From assembly GCF_900184225.1 (NCBI RefSeq), contig NZ_FXWZ01000002.1, positions 336,936 through 400,935 on the forward strand: DNA of 64,000 nucleotides, in the 5' to 3' direction. The notes under the pieces were generated by a model that made no database searches, was not told the origin of the DNA, and was given only the letters and a program-made list of their open reading frames with translations. Shown piece after piece: positions 63,059-64,000 of this stretch. Each line of letters opens with the position of its first letter. Within the stretch, counting starts at the first letter, position 1. The position numbers and the translations under genes are program-made. Source of the stretch: Brevibacterium ihuae (GTDB lineage Bacteria; Actinomycetota; Actinomycetes; Actinomycetales; Brevibacteriaceae).

Positions 63059-64000
63059 ACGGACAGCCCCCACTTCGCCAGCTCGGCCTCCAGCGCAGCA
63101 CGCGTCGTGGTCGCCTCGGCGTGCGCCGTTTCGAGATTCGCGAGAGCGTCTGCGAGCGTGAGCTTCTCGCCGGTGTCAGGTGGGGCGACGTACAGCGGGA
63201 TGTTGAGGTTGTAGTCGTTGCTCTCGATCTCGGCCAGGTCGACGACACGGGAGCGGCCCTTGATGTCGGAGTAGAGCTCGTAGGCGTCAAGTAGCTTCTC
63301 AGCGTGCTCGGGCTCGAGGGTGTTCTGGTTGCGCCCGCGCTTGAACAGATCTTCACCGTTGATGAAGAGCACCTTGCGCTTCTCCTCCGGTTGCTTCTCC
63401 TGTCGAAGGATCAGTACACAGGCGGCGAGGCCCGTGCCGTAGAACAGGTTGGGAGCCAGCCCGATGACCGCGTCGACGACGTCTGACTTGAGCACGTGGG
63501 TGCGTATCCGCGCCTCAGCGCCCTGCCGGAAGAGTGCGCCCTGGGGCAGGACCACCGCCACACGTCCAGTCTTCGGTTTCGCGGAGGTGAGCATGTGCTG
63601 GACCCAGGCCCAGTCGGCGTATCCCTTTGGTGGGACACCACCAAGTGCGTTCCGGCCCCACTTGTCGGACGCCCACTCGGGCTCGCCCCAGTTTTTGAGC
63701 GAGAACGGCGGGTTGGCGACGACGCAGTCGAACTGCGCGAGGTTGTTTCCCGTGTAGAAAGCGGGGTTGCGCAGCGTGTCCTCGCGGACGATCTTGAAGT
63801 CTTCGACGCCGTGGAGCAGCAGGTTCATCCGCGCGATCGCCGAGGTCGCGAGCACCTTCTCCTGGCCGTATAGCTTGCCCCACAGGGTTTTGGGGCAGCC
63901 GCCGGCATCTTTCACGTGCTCGATGACCTCGATCAGCATGCCGCCGGTGCCGCAGGCCGGGTCGTAGACCGTCTCACCCTCGGTGGGATCGAGGATGTTG
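63055..64000 (-). CDS. hsdM: Type I methyltransferase subunit M, first paralogue (5' end outside window)
   Basis: The C-terminal ~315 residues of an HsdM, open to the right edge. Motif I is YDPACGTGGML at the very edge and motif IV is NPPF (SLKNW follows). The C-terminus ends in an Ala/Glu-rich coiled-coil helix (ALANLETAHAEATTTRAALE). The HsdM_N domain and the operon promoter lie beyond 64000. Compared with the second M, motif IV has Phe instead of Tyr; both forms occur in active N6-adenine methyltransferases. Confidence 0.92.
   Translation of the reverse strand, partial: NILDPTEGETVYDPACGTGGMLIEVIEHVKDAGGCPKTLWGKLYGQEKVLATSAIARMNLLLHGVEDFKIVREDTLRNPAFYTGNNLAQFDCVVANPPFSLKNWGEPEWASDKWGRNALGGVPPKGYADWAWVQHMLTSAKPKTGRVAVVLPQGALFRQGAEARIRTHVLKSDVVDAVIGLAPNLFYGTGLAACVLILRQEKQPEEKRKVLFINGEDLFKRGRNQNTLEPEHAEKLLDAYELYSDIKGRSRVVDLAEIESNDYNLNIPLYVAPPDTGEKLTLADALANLETAHAEATTTRAALEAELAKWGLSV

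Larger units (their letters stand above)
55177..64000. mobile_element. Left end of a putative genomic island (restriction-modification island)
   Basis: From the SpoU insertion onward, codon and base composition change: lower GC, more ATT/CTG/TTG and A-rich segments in the nuclease and HsdS genes. The region holds a complete defence operon on the minus strand. The insertion point is inside a conserved RNA methyltransferase gene. No integrase is seen; it would lie beyond the right edge if this is a mobile element. Confidence 0.45.

Noticed and set aside
61565..64000. BREX- or DISARM-type methyltransferase genes
   Set aside because: Both proteins have the HsdM layout and are coupled to hsdS and hsdR; no PglZ, BrxL, DrmA or similar gene is present.

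Overview
The window is very GC-rich chromosomal DNA from a Gram-positive actinobacterium. The evidence is the presence of WhiA, the block uvrA-uvrC-rapZ-yvcK-whiA-gapA-pgk-tpiA-secG, a SufR-led suf operon, an InhA/FabI-type enoyl reductase, SURF1/CtaA/CtaB, and a strong preference for CTC/GTC codons. The gene content looks Micrococcales-like, but I cannot name a genus from the sequence alone.

Layout. 1-640: end of a possible metal-chaperone-like ORF and an OsmC peroxiredoxin. 834-8906: a branched-chain amino-acid (Liv) ABC transporter locus. The binding protein livJ is normal, but livH-livM-livG are present twice as the two arms of a perfect, spacerless 2 x 2967 bp palindrome centred at 5923/5924. 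Both livH copies lack their 5' end and the right arm ends ten codons into livF. 8927-13100: TerC, a YciI-like protein and a Ski2-like helicase. 13175-24423: nucleotide excision repair (uvrA, uvrC), rapZ-yvcK-whiA, then the lower-glycolysis operon and secG. 24514-29320: pgi, tal and tkt on the minus strand. 29482-37713: haem a synthesis (ctaB, ctaA), a methyltransferase, a heterodimeric ABC exporter and an ABC-2 exporter. 37834-44358: the suf iron-sulfur operon with its own repressor. 44387-55674: mixed housekeeping genes (zinc metallopeptidase, RNase HI, ABC-F, SURF1, fabG-fabI, SixA, SerB, an ABC ATPase, a TSUP permease) ending in a TrmH/SpoU RNA methyltransferase.

The last 8.8 kb differs in base and codon use. 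It begins inside the SpoU gene, where the conserved motif 1 is duplicated with a 33-codon in-frame insertion, as expected if an element integrated there and supplied a replacement 3' end. Downstream is a tightly overlapping minus-strand operon of two different type I methyltransferase subunits (hsdM, hsdM), hsdS, hsdR and an OLD-family ATPase-Toprim nuclease. The first hsdM runs off the right edge. This five-gene arrangement and its chimeric integration site are the most unusual biology in the window. The Liv palindrome is the most unusual structure, and may be an assembly artefact.

Several genes have a TAnnnT -10 box 6-8 bp before the start codon with no Shine-Dalgarno sequence (uvrA, secG, serB, the methyltransferase, the zinc metallopeptidase and others), indicating frequent leaderless transcription. 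No tRNA, rRNA, CRISPR array or transposase was found, and no gene-free stretch exceeds 300 bases.
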